This document shows positions 21,107-33,439 of a DNA stretch of 64,000 bases, piece by piece (within the stretch, counting starts at the first letter, position 1; every line of letters begins with the position of its first letter). This stretch comes from Ricinus communis (Eukaryota; Streptophyta; Magnoliopsida; Malpighiales; Euphorbiaceae): positions 15,862,216 through 15,926,215 of the forward strand of contig NC_063261.1 of the NCBI RefSeq assembly GCF_019578655.1, given 5' to 3'. The translations under genes and the position numbers were made by a program. The notes under the pieces are model-generated. The model was not told where the DNA came from. It ran no database searches and was given only the letters and a program-made list of their open reading frames with translations.

Positions 21107-24100
21107 TCATACATGCCTACGTCTTTTTGTGTTATCTTCTGCAAAGAACTCCCAGTTGGAATGATCCAGGCTGCTTATATCATCAAGATCCGCAATAGCA
21201 AGCAAGTATTGAGTGAGCTTCACTAGCTCTTGATCACTATCTCTGTTTGCATGAGCCTTCCTAAATGGCTTGATTGTCAAGCCATTTTGTGGATTCATCA
21301 CAAAATTTCTTCGCAGATCATCAAACATTATAGTGTTTTTTGGACTGTAAAACTGAAGCACAACAAGAAAATTGTAGCCTGTCAAAGGGATTGTGCTCCA
21401 AATAAAATGCAAGTGATCCATTTCTACACTTTATGCAACATTTGAAATGTGGATGTAGTGGCCGATTGAAATGGAGATGTTATATATTCCAGAGCAGTTG
21501 GAACAAGAATATGCAGTAGCATGATGGAATCATTACAAATTTTAAAGTCATTCAATATAGAACGTTATTTAACTATTTTCATCTTTTTCATCAGCATAGT
21601 ATCATCTATCAACTATTTAATGAACTTAACAACATAAATAAATGAGAAGTAGATGTGAAAATTAAAATAAAAGTAATAGAGACTCATTTTAGAAATTTGC
21701 ACCTCAGGGAACTGGGCCCAAATCAATCCAAGCGGCTTGCAGTCAAAGATCCCCCGTGAATCTGATTGAACTGTAATCATTGCTAAGTGGTCTAGAAGAG
21801 CTGTGATTTTGTAGCTAGGATTGTTGAGCACTCCCAGTTGTCCCATCTTCAATTCTACCCACTTCATGCTGCAGAAAGGATATATATATATAAATAATTT
21901 GTTTAAGGTTCATCTAAGTTAAGGATTTTATATTTCTATCATGAACTATGCCACTACAGAATAGCCTGAAATAAAATTTGGGCAAAACTGGTAACTGAAC
22001 CAGCTTCCTTAGGCTTAATGGATATCATGTAAAAGAAAGCATTTCGCATTAAGGCTCTCCAAGATTCATTTAAAATAATTCATGATTCAGAAATGTTTTC
22101 TTACAAAGCATTTTCCAATAAAATGAAGTAATTTCAACTGTTTGGCTTTAGGACAGAAAATCAAATGGAAATTATGTCTTTCTTGTAAGCTGTCAACTTT
22201 GGGAAATGGATTACCATTTTCCTTAAATACAACTTGGTTTTCTCTATGATTAGGAAAAATTTTATATTGATCAATTTTCCAATACATGCTAGACATCAGA
22301 AATTTGTTTTTCTGGAATATATTTCTACAAAATAAATGGAGCCTTAATTGTCATAAACAAAACCTTGCATAGTGGAAGTTGGAGAGAATCTAAGGTGTGA
22401 TAGAAAACTGACCTGGTTGCAGACCATATCATAATATCATACTCTGCATAGGCAGCTGTGAGAAACTCATGAAGATCTGCACAAGATAATGACATTAGGA
22501 ACTGACTGTTAAAATAGGAAGTATCAATAACAACTTGCAATAATCAAACCACTTACAAGGGCGCATGAGTTCGAGTGGGTTCTCTGCTGTGGAGCGATGG
22601 TCGAATAGTGTATAATCAATATCCAGAACAAGCAATTTTTTCCCTTCACGACATGGATTTCGAATTACAATCTACAATTGAACAGGTAACAGAAAGGAGC
22701 ATTAAAAGCTAGCTGTTGTAGGAAAGGCATCACATCTTGCATACAAGTTAATGCTAGTAGAAAGTGCCAAGCCATATTCAATTAAAACCTCTAATGGCAT
22801 AATCCTAGGAAACTTGATAGAGATAATAGCTGCCCGTTAGGATTCTAATCTTCGGTCAGAGGACAATATAATCAGAAGTAAGAAATAGCTTGAAAACCTA
22901 GTGCAGTGAAAGAAAGGAGCCTCATGCTAAAAATAGGAGACATCTTTTACCTCAAAGAGGAAATGGATAACCATAGAAATACTTTTTGATTCAGTATCTT
23001 TACACCAACAGATGAATATAAAATATGGCTTCTACCCCAACAGTCCAAACCCATATACATAGACACATATTTTTGCCATTCTGCCATCTCTCCTCTACAA
23101 AACATTGCACTTATATTTTCAAAATTTTGATGCAATGACAAATAAAATAAAGTACCTAAAATAAATTGTCAACTGCAGCTATTTATAGCACACACCACAT
23201 ACATAAAAGCTTAAGTATACATGACTGTGAAGCACACATGACAAGTTGTTTTCTTGTCAGTACACAGAAATCGATATGATACAATTAGCTAAAGGTGAAA
23301 CAATTAGAACTGACCTTATATTGATCGGCTCGCCTCCTTAGCTTTTGTTTATTAACTTCTTTATCTTTAATATCTACAGCTTCATCTTGGCCAAGTTCAA
23401 AATCATCAACAATCTCTGGTGAGTCCACTTGATCCACAATTATATCATCTTCAACAGTTCTGCAAAAATACAATATATCAAATTTCACATACATTTTTTA
23501 TTCAAAAGAGTAAAGTTCATTTCTTTAAGCCAACTTGTTATTGCATCGCAAAATGTTACAACCTAACTTTATAATTACATTTACTTAAATGATCAAACTT
23601 CAATGCTTTCAAGACCTAGAATTAAGAATAAAAATTAAAATCTTATATTCTGCTTCGACATCCTACAATGCCTTCTTTATACAGCTTTATAACATGTCTC
23701 CAATATATCTTTTTCTTAATTTCAATTTTTTTTTTATAATTTACCTGTTTCTATTCATTAGCAATTAAATGCCAAAAGTAAGAATTATATAAATTCATAT
23801 AAGGCAACGTGTCGAAAGCACCAAAATTTATATTATATTTACTGAATAAATGTTAAAAAACTGAAACTTTACCCTAGAAAGTCCATAAAAAATTAATAGT
23901 TTCTATTAAATTATGTAAAGAGTAAGAATTAAGAAGGATGAACTAGAGAGAGAGAGAATCGAACCCAATCATGGTCATCTTGAGAGAAGATTTGAGAGGA
24001 AGCTGAGAAAGCAAAACGGTGTCGTTAGCGAGCTTATTACCGATTTTAGGATAGAGAAGCTTTTGTCGCTTAGGCAGAACATTAGTGAGTTCACATATTC

Positions 24101-24248
24101 GGCGTTTTAATTCGCCAACAGAATCGTCACCACAGACACGAACTGTGTACTCTTTACCACTCCATTTCACTGTCAGTGTTAGCTCCTCCTCTGTCACCGA
24201 TGACGCTGTTAGAGATGAAGAAGAAGATGATGAAGCCGCTGCTGCCAT
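21107..24248 (-). CDS. UBLCP1: ubiquitin-like domain-containing CTD phosphatase (UBLCP1 type), six exons
   Basis: I assembled the exons 24248-23965, 23459-23315, 22671-22557, 22476-22413, 21868-21703 and 21352-21107. They join in frame to 1,020 nt, 339 residues plus stop, with GT-AG borders throughout. A Ser/Ala-rich start is followed by a ubiquitin-like domain (about residues 22-95). The HAD/FCP-type phosphatase has its catalytic DxDxT as D160-I-D-Y-T164, then MRPYLHEFL, IWSATSMKW (198-206) and MFDDLRRNF with the acidic pair 269-270. The family dephosphorylates nuclear proteasome 19S particles and, in vitro, RNA polymerase II CTD serine; nuclear location is known for the family, not shown here. 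The C-terminus is basic (KRRR). All key residues are present, so the gene looks functional. ATG at 24248 is the only Met start before the UBL domain. Confidence 0.95.
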
Positions 24249-25343
24249 TTTTTTTTACTCAATTGACCGCTTTTTTTTTTTCTCCTTTCTGTTTGTATGC
24301 GTGTTTGTTTTTCACTTTCATAGCACGCAAATTTACCTTTTGATATTTTTATATGGAAAAATGTACAAAGAGGTCCTTCAGTTATTAAGAAAAAGTCAGT
24401 TAAACTCCTATTCTTTATTTTGATTACATCTCACTTTTTACTTTTTTTAAAAAGGATTCAATTAAGTCCGATTTATTAACCATGTTAATACTTTCATTAG
24501 TGGTGAAATCCATTTGAATTTCCATTGATAAAGTTCTATTAAAATGTCTTAAAAAATAAAATAAAACGCTAAATGCAACAACAATAAAATATCCAATACC
24601 ATGAATGCGACGGTGAAGGTGAAGGCGACTATAGTGACAAGCATGCTAAAGGAGATGATAACAAAAAGGCATGGCTAAAGGCAATCAAGACAATGGTGAA
24701 GCCGCGTGGAGAAGGAAAACCCAACATTGTCAATTAAACATTGTCAATTAAGGGCTTTAATTGTTTCTCTTTATCTTTGTCGAATTTTGACATCATTCAT
24801 CGAGGTAGCAACACTGGTTTATTTTTTCTATCTCTCGTTTCGGTTTCTTACAAGTTTGAATTGATTTACTGGAGGTCATGGGTTTTGATAGAAAAAACGG
24901 AAGCAGCGGTGGTGGTGAAAATAAATTTTGATTTGATGGAGGTTATAGGTTTGGCGGATTCGATGGAGCCATCAAAGGTGGTGGTGACGGTGGATTTTAA
25001 CTTCGAAGGTGGTGATGAAGGCAAGACAGTGGTGGAGACACGGTGAAGGTGGTGGTATTACTTGTTATTATTGGGTGCCTCTGTATAGCAATATTTATAT
25101 ATTTATTTTCAAAATATATAATAGAATATTATATTTTATTTTACTTTATAATCATTTTATTTTATTAATTTTATTAATATAATATAACAAGACAGTAATC
25201 TATATTATTTTTATTGCTATTCACTTTTATTAACAATATTAAGTATTAAATCAAAAAAAATCTTAATATACTGGGACCTTATAACAATTTTATAGTGAAA
25301 TTTTATTTGATCCAAAATATAATACCTATAACAATATCACAAA
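24249..25343. other. intergenic between UBLCP1 promoter and a B3 gene
   Basis: 24249-24330 is the UBLCP1 upstream leader (T-rich). 24360-24560 has a transposon-like flavour. 24600-25050 is GGT/GAT-rich, and one 101-codon frame (24741-25046) encodes a low-complexity Val/Glu/Asp protein with no recognised domain. I do not call it a gene. Confidence 0.4.
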
Positions 25344-25709
25344 TCACATCAAATTAGCCCAAATATCAACACAAAACAATCTAATTTTTCCCTGCACTTC
25401 AATTTTCATCCAACTTCCTGTTATAGCTGGGTGACTCAGGGTTTCCTCATGAATAATGATCTGATCGCCAACCCTCACATCCCTGTCACGAGCAAACTCA
25501 AGCCAACCCACAGAAAGAAAACGCCGTCCCGAGCTTTCATCCAGCCGAATAGAGCACGGAAAGATCCATGCTTGGCCACTGTCATCATGAACATGCATGT
25601 TCACCGTCTGGCCTTCTTCAAAAGGTAATTCCCCTAATGAGCAGGAAGGGATACACAAAGAGCTGTCAACATCGGTTTTGGTTAGTAACTTCGAGAACAG
25701 TTCTGCCAT
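25344..25709 (-). CDS. small single-B3-domain protein 1
   Basis: Single-exon frame of 121 residues that is almost entirely one plant B3 DNA-binding domain. It starts FSKLLTKTDVDSSLCIPSCS, followed by LPFEEGQTVNMHVHDDSG, WIFPCSIR, RRFLSVGWLEFARDRDVRVG and DQIIIHEE, ending KIRLFCVDIWANLM. The LT.TDV..., GW..F.R...... and VGD blocks are B3 hallmarks. No other domain is attached, unlike ARF or RAV proteins, so it would be a compact nuclear DNA-binding protein or a competitor of larger B3 factors (inference). It is closest to the B3 gene at 53135-53494, which lies on the other strand. A TATATAAG box lies about 70 bp upstream. Confidence 0.8.
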   Translation of the reverse strand: MAELFSKLLTKTDVDSSLCIPSCSLGELPFEEGQTVNMHVHDDSGQAWIFPCSIRLDESSGRRFLSVGWLEFARDRDVRVGDQIIIHEETLSHPAITGSWMKIEVQGKIRLFCVDIWANLM

Positions 25710-25777
25710 TATTGCTTTGCTTGATTAGCAGAGTTCAGAAAGGTCGGAATTTGGAACTCTGTTTTCTAACCTGAAAC

Positions 25778-25786
25778 TTATATACT
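25778..25786 (-). promoter_or_regulatory. TATA box of B3 gene 1
   Basis: On the minus strand GTATATAAG, ending 69 bases before the ATG at 25709. Spacing and sequence fit a plant TATA box with a short 5' leader. Confidence 0.5.
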
Positions 25787-25849
25787 ACTTGTTGTTGACA
25801 GTGAAGACTGAAAGAAGGTTCAACCAGGCCGTGAAGATAAGAGAAAGAT

Positions 25850-27194
25850 ATTCAAGCTTGAGTTGCCAAGAAATCCCAAGAATTTATATATGCGTGTGCT
25901 GTGTTGCAGCAGTGGAATTCTACATGAGAAAATTCGAAGGGTTTTCCATGATAAAAGAATATGTTTATACACGTCTTCAATTTTCATGCACGAGCAAGCC
26001 ATAGTAGTTGGACCCCTTTTTTCTTTTATATTTGCCATTCTATTTTGTTTATATTATATGTTTGGTTAAAATAAAATTTTATTTATAATTTAATATGAAT
26101 TAAATTTATAAAATTAGTTATAACTAAAAAAAATTATGATAGGATAGATGAAATGTTTAAATAAATTTAATGTGACTGAGTTAATGCATTTTATAAAATT
26201 AAAATACTTCCTTTTAACTTTAACATTTTATTTTATTTTTTTAACTTTAACAATTTATTTTTATTTTGTTATCATATCTTTTTATGATTTTTTATAATTA
26301 ATTATTTTAACATTTCTGAATTTTATCATATTATACTGATAAGTTCTTTTGTTTTTATTAATTAAATATAATAATTAATTATTACATCATTTCTTTAATT
26401 TTTTTCGTTAGTCCCTATTATTTTTACCTAAAATATCAATTACATCCTTATAAATAAATAACATCCCTACATGTTATTAAATTGCACTTATAAGTTCCTA
26501 TGCTTTCATTAATTTTAACATCCTCATTCGGGATGCTAAAATAATTAATCTAAATTTTAAATATATATATTAAAAAATTTAAAATATAAATGTAATTTTA
26601 TTGAAGAAAATTAGTTATTTTTTATTTGAAAATTAATTAGTTATTTCAATATTTACAATTTAAAGTTATAAATTACTAATAAAGAATTTAAAAAAAAAAT
26701 AAAATTTATACTAAAATATTTTAATTAAATAAATACATTTAGCTAAAAATATATTTACTGTTTAGTTTCATAAAAATAATTATTAAGGAAGATAAATTTA
26801 AATTGTTTATTTTGATAATAAAGAAATTAAATTTCAGTTTCTTTCCATAATCTGAAACTTTTCTTCACTTGTTATCCTGTTCCTATCTCCCTTCATTAAC
26901 AAATCATTCAGCCAATTTTCTTCTTCTCCTGTTTTTATCTCTTCCTATGTAATTTTGCAAATGCATAATGCATAATGCACCTCCATACTATAAACTCTTG
27001 ATTTCTAAAAACAATATGTTACATCATAATATACATATATATTTTAGCAACTCAGCATGATAGAACTGTTTTGCAGGATTTAAACCACTTAATGAGATAT
27101 ATAATTAAACTATACTTTGTTTCGTAACAAAAAAAAAAAAAATGAAAATAGAAACACTACTAGAATAAATGCATTTTAGTGGCATTCATATTGT
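25850..27194. other. AT-rich intergenic DNA, no gene seen
   Basis: 26050-26860 is extremely AT-rich. Stretches such as 26340-26520 resemble transposon termini. No coding frame of interest. Confidence 0.55.
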
Positions 27195-29275
27195 TCACCA
27201 ATCTATACCCAGCTTTTTTGATAGGAAGAGTTTGTCAATGAACAGAATGACCGGCGCAGATGCAGCAATATAATACTCCATTTGGATCTTAGCTGAGCTC
27301 TCTGAAAGGCAAAAGAAAGCTGGTAAGTACACAGATCACAGAACCATCAATTATAAGAAAATAGAATGTTTTATCATCTTTTGGTCTCAGAGACAGAAAG
27401 GTGCTTTCTAGAAGATCAAATGTAACTTGGTCAAATAGAGAATACAAGCTCTACTATTCAAATTAAAATTTTCTTCTGCATCCAAATGCAAGTTTCAAAA
27501 TCAATGAGAAACAACAAAATCCAGAACAAAACAATGTGTTTATTGCAAACTTCATTCAACTCTAGAACCTAATTTATCTGAAATCATGGTTCTTGCATAC
27601 ATTCCAATTAGAGATCTTAAGGTCCACAAGTTTTAAGTATACCGCCGGCACAAGTATGTGTATATATCAATTCATATTGTGAGGGACTCAAAGGACAAGT
27701 TTGAGCACTTAAAGTATCTCCTTCGATATGCATCAAGAACTTTTCAAAATGCAATCCCAGCAACGAATGCATCAATTGGTGCAAGCACTCACCATCTTCA
27801 TTCAATTTATTTAACAATTGTGATTTTGTAGGAAGAGCATACATCCCCGCAGCAACAGCTTTTCTGATAGCCCACCCATGGTGAGGAGCAAATACTTGTG
27901 CATAGGCCTTGGAAGCTGGGTCCTTCAAAGAGTTCCCCCTGCCATGAGGATAAGAGGAAATCTCAAAGTTATTTTTCCAACCCTAACCATCAACATCAAT
28001 CTGCTTGACATATCAACTAGTAAAGACAACTTATATGTGTCATATAAATATCACTCAACTTTAATTTGGGTTCAAATAAAGCTTTGAGTATAACCAAAAT
28101 AAAGACAAAACTAAACTTCCAACATCAATAAACAGCTTAGCCACATAGTTCATCAAAGTTTTTAGCTCCAGAGATCTTCACTCCAACAAATTCACATGAA
28201 TTAATAATGTGCTTAACATTGATACTTAAACAAAGCACACCCATATTCTCGACTAATAAATCTTGAGCTAACTTCATTTATCTCAAAATAATGGCCATTT
28301 CGCCAGAGTGGCTAAAAATTCATGACATTTGATATCTGAAAACATATTTTTGACATAGGTTCCTACGACATTGTCATTTTCCTTTCATTCATTTTCCTTT
28401 CCAACGAAAGGACAGTTGAAAGTTTCATAATGCTATACATTTCGTATTAGAAAGTTAACTATGCATGCACACTTGAAAAAATGGCCAGTCACTTGTACAT
28501 TCTAGCCATGCATATTTATGTGCATAGTGCTCATCAATTTATAAGCTAAATTTCAGTTCAAATATTCAGTCAAACTCATCCCTCAAACCCCCCTGCTTCA
28601 AGCCAAATCACATTTGAATGATGAAATTGAACCCAATATATTGAACAAAAGTACTGTTGATAATTATCTTCCCCCACTACCTTTTCCCACATTTTCACTC
28701 TAAATGCCAATCAAATTATACTCTAGTCTGCAAAATTCAAAACCATTTAGGTAAAACAGCTCAAAAAAGAATACGTACTCTGTAATGAGAATTTGCTCAA
28801 AAAGAACCTTGACCATATCAAGACCACGCTTAACCCTCAAAAGATTTCTAGAATGACTACCAGCTTTTCTGACACAATTCTCTTCTATATCCTTATTCAC
28901 CATTTCTTGTATTGTCCCTATCGATTTTGATGCTTCTCCGAGATCACGAACCTGTGTTTTATTTAAAAGAAAAAAAAATCGTTATCTAACTAAACCCTTA
29001 AGAAACAATTTTTTTTTTATTTAAATGAACTATAATTTACAAAAAGGGGAAAAAGAAAACACCTTAGAGACGTAATCCATCTCCGCAAACTTAAAAGCGA
29101 TGCCTAAGCAACCAAAAAGAGGAGAAACAAGGGAGCAAGCGCGTGAGAATGGAGCAACTTCTAAATCAGCCGACGATGTCGAAGACGCCATCGTCTGCGA
29201 GTTCAAAGTCACTGCTAGTTCCTTAAACGCCTCCGCAATTTTCCTCAGTGGCTTTTGAATTTCAAAATCTGCCAT
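27195..29275 (-). CDS. ACD11: ACD11-type glycolipid (ceramide-1-phosphate) transfer protein, four exons
   Basis: Exons 29275-29063, 28951-28779, 27938-27793 and 27301-27195 join in frame to 639 nt, 212 residues plus stop, all with GT-AG borders. The Arabidopsis ACD11 protein is 206 aa. The whole protein is one GLTP fold. Lipid-headgroup residues of the family are visible: D67 and K71 (EMDYVSK), R106 and R110 (RNLLRVKR) and H149 (FAPHHGW). It ends KKLGIDW as in ACD11. ACD11 moves ceramide-1-phosphate between membranes, and its loss causes accelerated cell death with salicylate-dependent defence. The frame can be read past the exon 3 donor (GATG/GTGAGT at 27793) for another 58 codons, but that tail is intron. 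The gene looks intact. Confidence 0.95.
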
Positions 29276-29575
29276 TTTCTCAAATCTGATTGGTCTCCTT
29301 ATTATTATTTTCTTTTTTTCCTAAAGTTTGATCTGTTGATGATTTTGATATGAAAGGAAGCGTTTCGATTTGATCAGGGAACGGGATGATTCTGAATTTT
29401 GCGTGGGTCGCTGATGGTCGACGCGAACTGGAATCAAATGGAAAATAGGAATCTAGGCCTCCAGAGGATTTCTTTCCAGCCCATAAATGTGGGGGTTAAG
29501 CCTAACCGAACCAATCGACTAAACCGAACCCAAAAAAAAATTCATAGTCTATATACATACATTAAAACCTCTCCA

Positions 29576-29611
<36 letters not shown>

Positions 29612-29914
29612 TAAAACCTCTCCATACATTAAAACTTCTAGGTAGCAGTCATATTCTATTTAGAAATAAATTTTATACAATAATAAAAGAATTACAACCC
29701 AGTTATAAATAAAAATAAATTATCTATTATAATAAATTATAAATTTTTGAATCACACTTTAAAAAATATTTCTCTATTTAGTGATATTTATATATAATTT
29801 TAAAAATATACATTATATTATATTTATTTTATTATAATATTATTTTATCTTATCAATATTTATATATTTTATTTATAGTTTTTATTATTTCATGAACAAT
29901 ATCAAAATTAAGGA
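29276..29914. other. intergenic with (TA)n microsatellite
   Basis: 29276-29400 is the ACD11 upstream region. 29577-29608 is a (TA)n tract flanked on both sides by the direct repeat CATTAAAACCTCTCCATAC (about 29561 and 29609). 29640-29914 is AT-rich with nothing recognised. Confidence 0.5.
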
Positions 29915-31484
29915 AAATTATGTCTGTATTGTTTCCCAACCACACATTCTTCACAAATTTGAGAGGGGCTTTTAATTTGTGGTAAACCCGTCACCATATT
30001 TTTCTGCTGCAACGTTTTGAGCCCACTAAAATTGAGATGCCCATAGCGAAAATGCCATAACCAAACCTCATCCTTCACTTTTGCTAAAAAAACATGAATG
30101 AGTGAGGCTTTTGAGATAAAGCCGAAACATCCAGTTTGATGTCATGTTCACCTGAGCGATCAAGCCCAATTTCTCATCTTGAATTCTGCATACTCCATTT
30201 CTAATGAAGATTTCGTACCCCTTCTCTTGCAACTGACTCACACTAAGTAAATCTTTAAATCCTGAACGAAGAGAACATTGGAAATAGTATGGATAATATC
30301 TCTTTTAGTATGAAGAGCGATTTTTCCTTTTCCTATGACAAATATCGTGGAGTTGTTACCGAACTTGACAGTGTTGCGAAAGGATTTGTCTAGCTCGAAA
30401 AAACTCCATTATCTCCACACATGTGGTTACTGTAGCCAGTGTCTAAGTACCACAAGTTTTGTTGTGTTTCTTCATTCATATGACACACCATCAAAAGAGA
30501 TACCTCTTCCTCTTGTTCTGCAAAATTAGTTGATTCTTCTATATTTTGCTTATTTAAATTAGTTCGATATTCTGACTGATAATAACCATATCTATGACAC
30601 CTATAACATTCAACATTTGACTTGTCTACTGACTTTGGTCGATGAGTTGCTGAGTTATGGCCTCCTCGTCCTCATCCTCTTCCTCTTCCTTGAGATTGAC
30701 TTTCTCATTGTTGTTGCTGGTTCTATTGATCGTTGCTTCCCTTCTCTTTACCTCTGCCTTTACCTCCTTTAAACATCGAGTGATTTTTTGTTGAAGCTTT
30801 CAAAGCTTGCTCCTCGTTATCTTATTGCTTGATCTTTTGTTCATGCACCAGTAAAGAACTTTGCAGCTCATCAAGTGAGAGTTCATCAATATTCTTGGAT
30901 TCCTCAATTGTACAAACAATAAAATTGAATTTTAGCGTCAAGGATCTGAGTATCTTTTCAAATATGATGATATCCTCTGACTTGTCCCCGAACATCTGCA
31001 TCTTGTTAGTGATTGCCATAACTCGTGAGAAATAAATTATAATTAACTCACCAGACTTCATCTTAAGGTTTTCAAACTCTGTACGGAGTGTTTGAAGCTG
31101 CTGTCTCCTTGCTTTTGCTGAGCCTTCATACTTTTTCTTCATTGAATCCCAAATCTGCTTGGAGGTATCTTTGCAAAGAATGGTCTCCAATATTGAACGA
31201 TCAATAGCCTGAAACAAGTAATTTTTGGCCTTCAGATCCTTCAATTTTATTCCTTTGATTTCTGTCTTTTGTACGTCTGTCATTGCTGCTGTTAATTCTG
31301 GTACTCCATCCGAGACAACTTGCCAATATTCTTTTGATTTTAGGAAATTCTCCATTAACATTCCCCAATGATCATAATGACCATCAAAGCGTGGAATCGT
31401 TGGTTGTACAAAATTTTCAGAGGCCATTGCTACTAAGCAGAAACTACCCTTTTCTTTTTCAAGTGAACCTGTCTCTGATACCAC
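29915..31484 (-). pseudogene. 5' half of a second Ty1/copia element (gag, protease, pre-integrase)
   Basis: 31484-30822 is an open gag of the UBN2 type (PTIPRFDGHYDHWGMLMENF, then W..V.DG, KDLKAKNYLFQAIDRSILE and FEKILRSL). Further along, with stops, come an RGRG-rich stretch, the zinc-knuckle-like CYRCHRYGYYQSEYR (His of the knuckle is Tyr, last Cys is Tyr), protease WYLDTGYSNHMCG (active site D-T-G), and the pre-integrase block WHFRYGHLNFSGL with CEECVVGKQ. Homology stops near 29915, so integrase, RT and RNase H are missing. It is unlike the element at 9914-14898: DTG..NHMCG rather than DSGATDHI, so a different copia lineage. The long intact gag could still be translated. Confidence 0.85.
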
Positions 31485-31487
31485 TAT
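31472..31487 (-). other. primer-binding site of the second copia element
   Basis: On the minus strand TGGTATCAGAGACAGG, the initiator tRNA-Met type site, directly upstream of the gag start, overlapping its first codons. Confidence 0.7.
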
Positions 31488-31495
31488 TACAAAAA

Positions 31496-31746
31496 GTAAA
31501 GAATAGCAGAGTTTTAAGTGAAGTAGAAGAGATAAGAGGAAATGGAAATTAACTTAGACTTAATTCAACAAAAAAGCTTATAAATAGGCAGTACATATAA
31601 CGGATGATAGCTAAAAGTTAGCAACTAAAAGAGAAAAATCAGAACTGCTATCTAACAACTAGGAAAGTGAGTGCATGAATAACTAATTTCTAAAGACTAA
31701 GACATTAACTATAGACTAGGACAACTGGCATTATTAATGTTTAACA
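31496..31746 (-). repeat. probable 5' LTR of the second copia element
   Basis: On the minus strand it begins TGTTAAACATTAATAATGCC and contains a TATA box in CTATTTATAAGC (31570-31582) at the right distance before gag. It runs to just before the PBS. The exact ends are uncertain because no second LTR survives for comparison; TGTTATTGCC near 31767 is an alternative start. Confidence 0.6.
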
Positions 31747-31971
31747 GATTAGCTGTTGGGCAATAACAACCCAATTTCCAGGATGCTACAGGCGGAGAGA
31801 AGCTTTAACTTGTTGAACAATGGGTTCCATGCCATCAGATCTTGGCACTCTTGTTCAAGTAAAAACTCATAATTAAGATATTTGGACAAATATAAACTCA
31901 TTTTCACTTTCCTACTTCTCACAAAAAAAAACACCTTTCTTCATAAACCTTTTTCTCTCCCTCTCTCTCTA

Positions 31972-32073
31972 ATGGCTGCCTCTCCCCCCCAACCCACCTC
32001 TAAATCAAAACTCATTTCCTTCCCATCAAAGCTTCCACCGAAAACCCAGAAGAATCCCAAAGAAGAAATGTAG
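31972..32073 (+). other. short ORF, possible truncated 5' end of a plant gene
   Basis: Thirty-three codons (MAASPPQPTSKSKLISFPSK, then LPPKTQKNPKEEM) preceded by a CT-rich leader (CTCTCCCTCTCTCTCTA) of the kind found before plant start codons. The Pro/Ser/Lys-rich composition looks like a transit-peptide or disordered N-terminus. No TATA box or continuing exon is evident. Family not recognised. Confidence 0.25.
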
Positions 32074-32079
32074 TCGAGA

Positions 32080-33400
32080 GTTCTTCGGCGGGACTGGGCT
32101 GAGCATTGATTATTTTTTTATGGGTTTGATTTTGTTGTTAATATTCTTAACTTTAGAAAGTAATATGTGTCATCATATTATTGGTTTGTGGTTTTATGTG
32201 ATGTTGATATGGCATTAGTGAAATAATATTATATTTTTAAAAAATTATATGTCATTTTATTGTATGTACACCGAGCATAGTTCCAGAGAAATAAGTTTAG
32301 TGATATTCAAATTAAAATTTAGAAAATTTAATTATATAAATTAAAATTTAAAAATTATTGTAATATATAAAATAAACTCGAGGGACTACCAACTATGAAC
32401 AACAGATTAGACAATTAGATTTTAGCGTTTATGACATTATTTAATACTAATAATTAATTACATAGTTTAGCAATTTGATCGCTAATTTACTTTTTAAAAT
32501 ATTTTATTTTACAGTTTAGCTCATTATATGATTAGTCGGATAATAACTAATCAAATAATTATTTTTCCATGGCGCCATGTTAATACTTCATTCATTTTCT
32601 AATTTTACTTTATACCTATTTAAATAATTACTAAAACTAGTTTTATTTTTAAACTTTATCAATTTAATCTCGATATTTTTAAAATATTTTTTAATATATA
32701 ATATCTTTTAATTATATTTTTCATCTCTTTCACTTATATATATATAAATAAATATAAATATAAAAATTCATCTATAAAAATAAAGAAATAAACATAAAAG
32801 TTGATAGGTGAAAGAAGTAAAAATCAGAAATTAGAAAATATTGTGAATTAAAATAATAGTTGAAGAGTGTTGAAAGTTATATCTGCCACATTTAATAGCG
32901 AAACTGTATATTCATCCAAAAATTTTCGTTATGTCCATGGGAAGCTTAAGACTTGTTTGGGATTACTATTTATTTTAAAAATAAATTTATAAATTTTTTT
33001 AATAAATTAATTTTTAGTTTTTTATAACCTAATTTATTAAATATATTAAAAATATCAATTTACATTTTTTAAAAATAATTTTTAAAATTAAAAAACTCGT
33101 ATCTTAAGAAAATTGCTGTAATGAACAACTATTTAGACAGGATTCTAAGACCCACTTAAATTTGGCTATTCATAACAATTGATAGTCATTGTTGATATTA
33201 ATATATATAAACTGTTTGGTACTCTTTTATTTTTAAAAATAGTAAGGAATTAATTTGAAATAGATTAATTTATATTTAATTATTTTAAAAAAATAATATC
33301 ATCTAATAAGAAAAATATTTAAAATAGGGTTAATAGAATTACGCCAAAAACAACTATCTAAACACTCATTTAGTGGATTACTTGGTGGGTCCATATATTT
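32080..33400. other. AT-rich intergenic DNA, no gene seen
   Basis: Long A/T runs. No coding frame, no recognised repeat family. Confidence 0.55.
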
Positions 33401-33439
33401 TGAAAAATTCTACTTTCTAGATAGAGAACCAACGGGGCC

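Noticed and set aside
22476..22557. suspected one-base deletion at the UBLCP1 exon 3/4 junction
   Set aside because: Rechecking the bases showed CGC-CCT-T/AT-CTT, which splices to the conserved MRPYLHEF without a shift.
24085..24423. 112-codon plus-strand open frame
   Set aside because: Antisense shadow of UBLCP1 exon 1.
24741..25046. 101-codon plus-strand frame
   Set aside because: Low-complexity Val/Glu/Asp sequence, no domain, no promoter or splice evidence.
27617..27792. C-terminal extension of the ACD11 exon 3 frame
   Set aside because: It reads past a good donor site (GATG/GTGAGT); the true last exon at 27301-27195 restores the conserved KLGIDW end.
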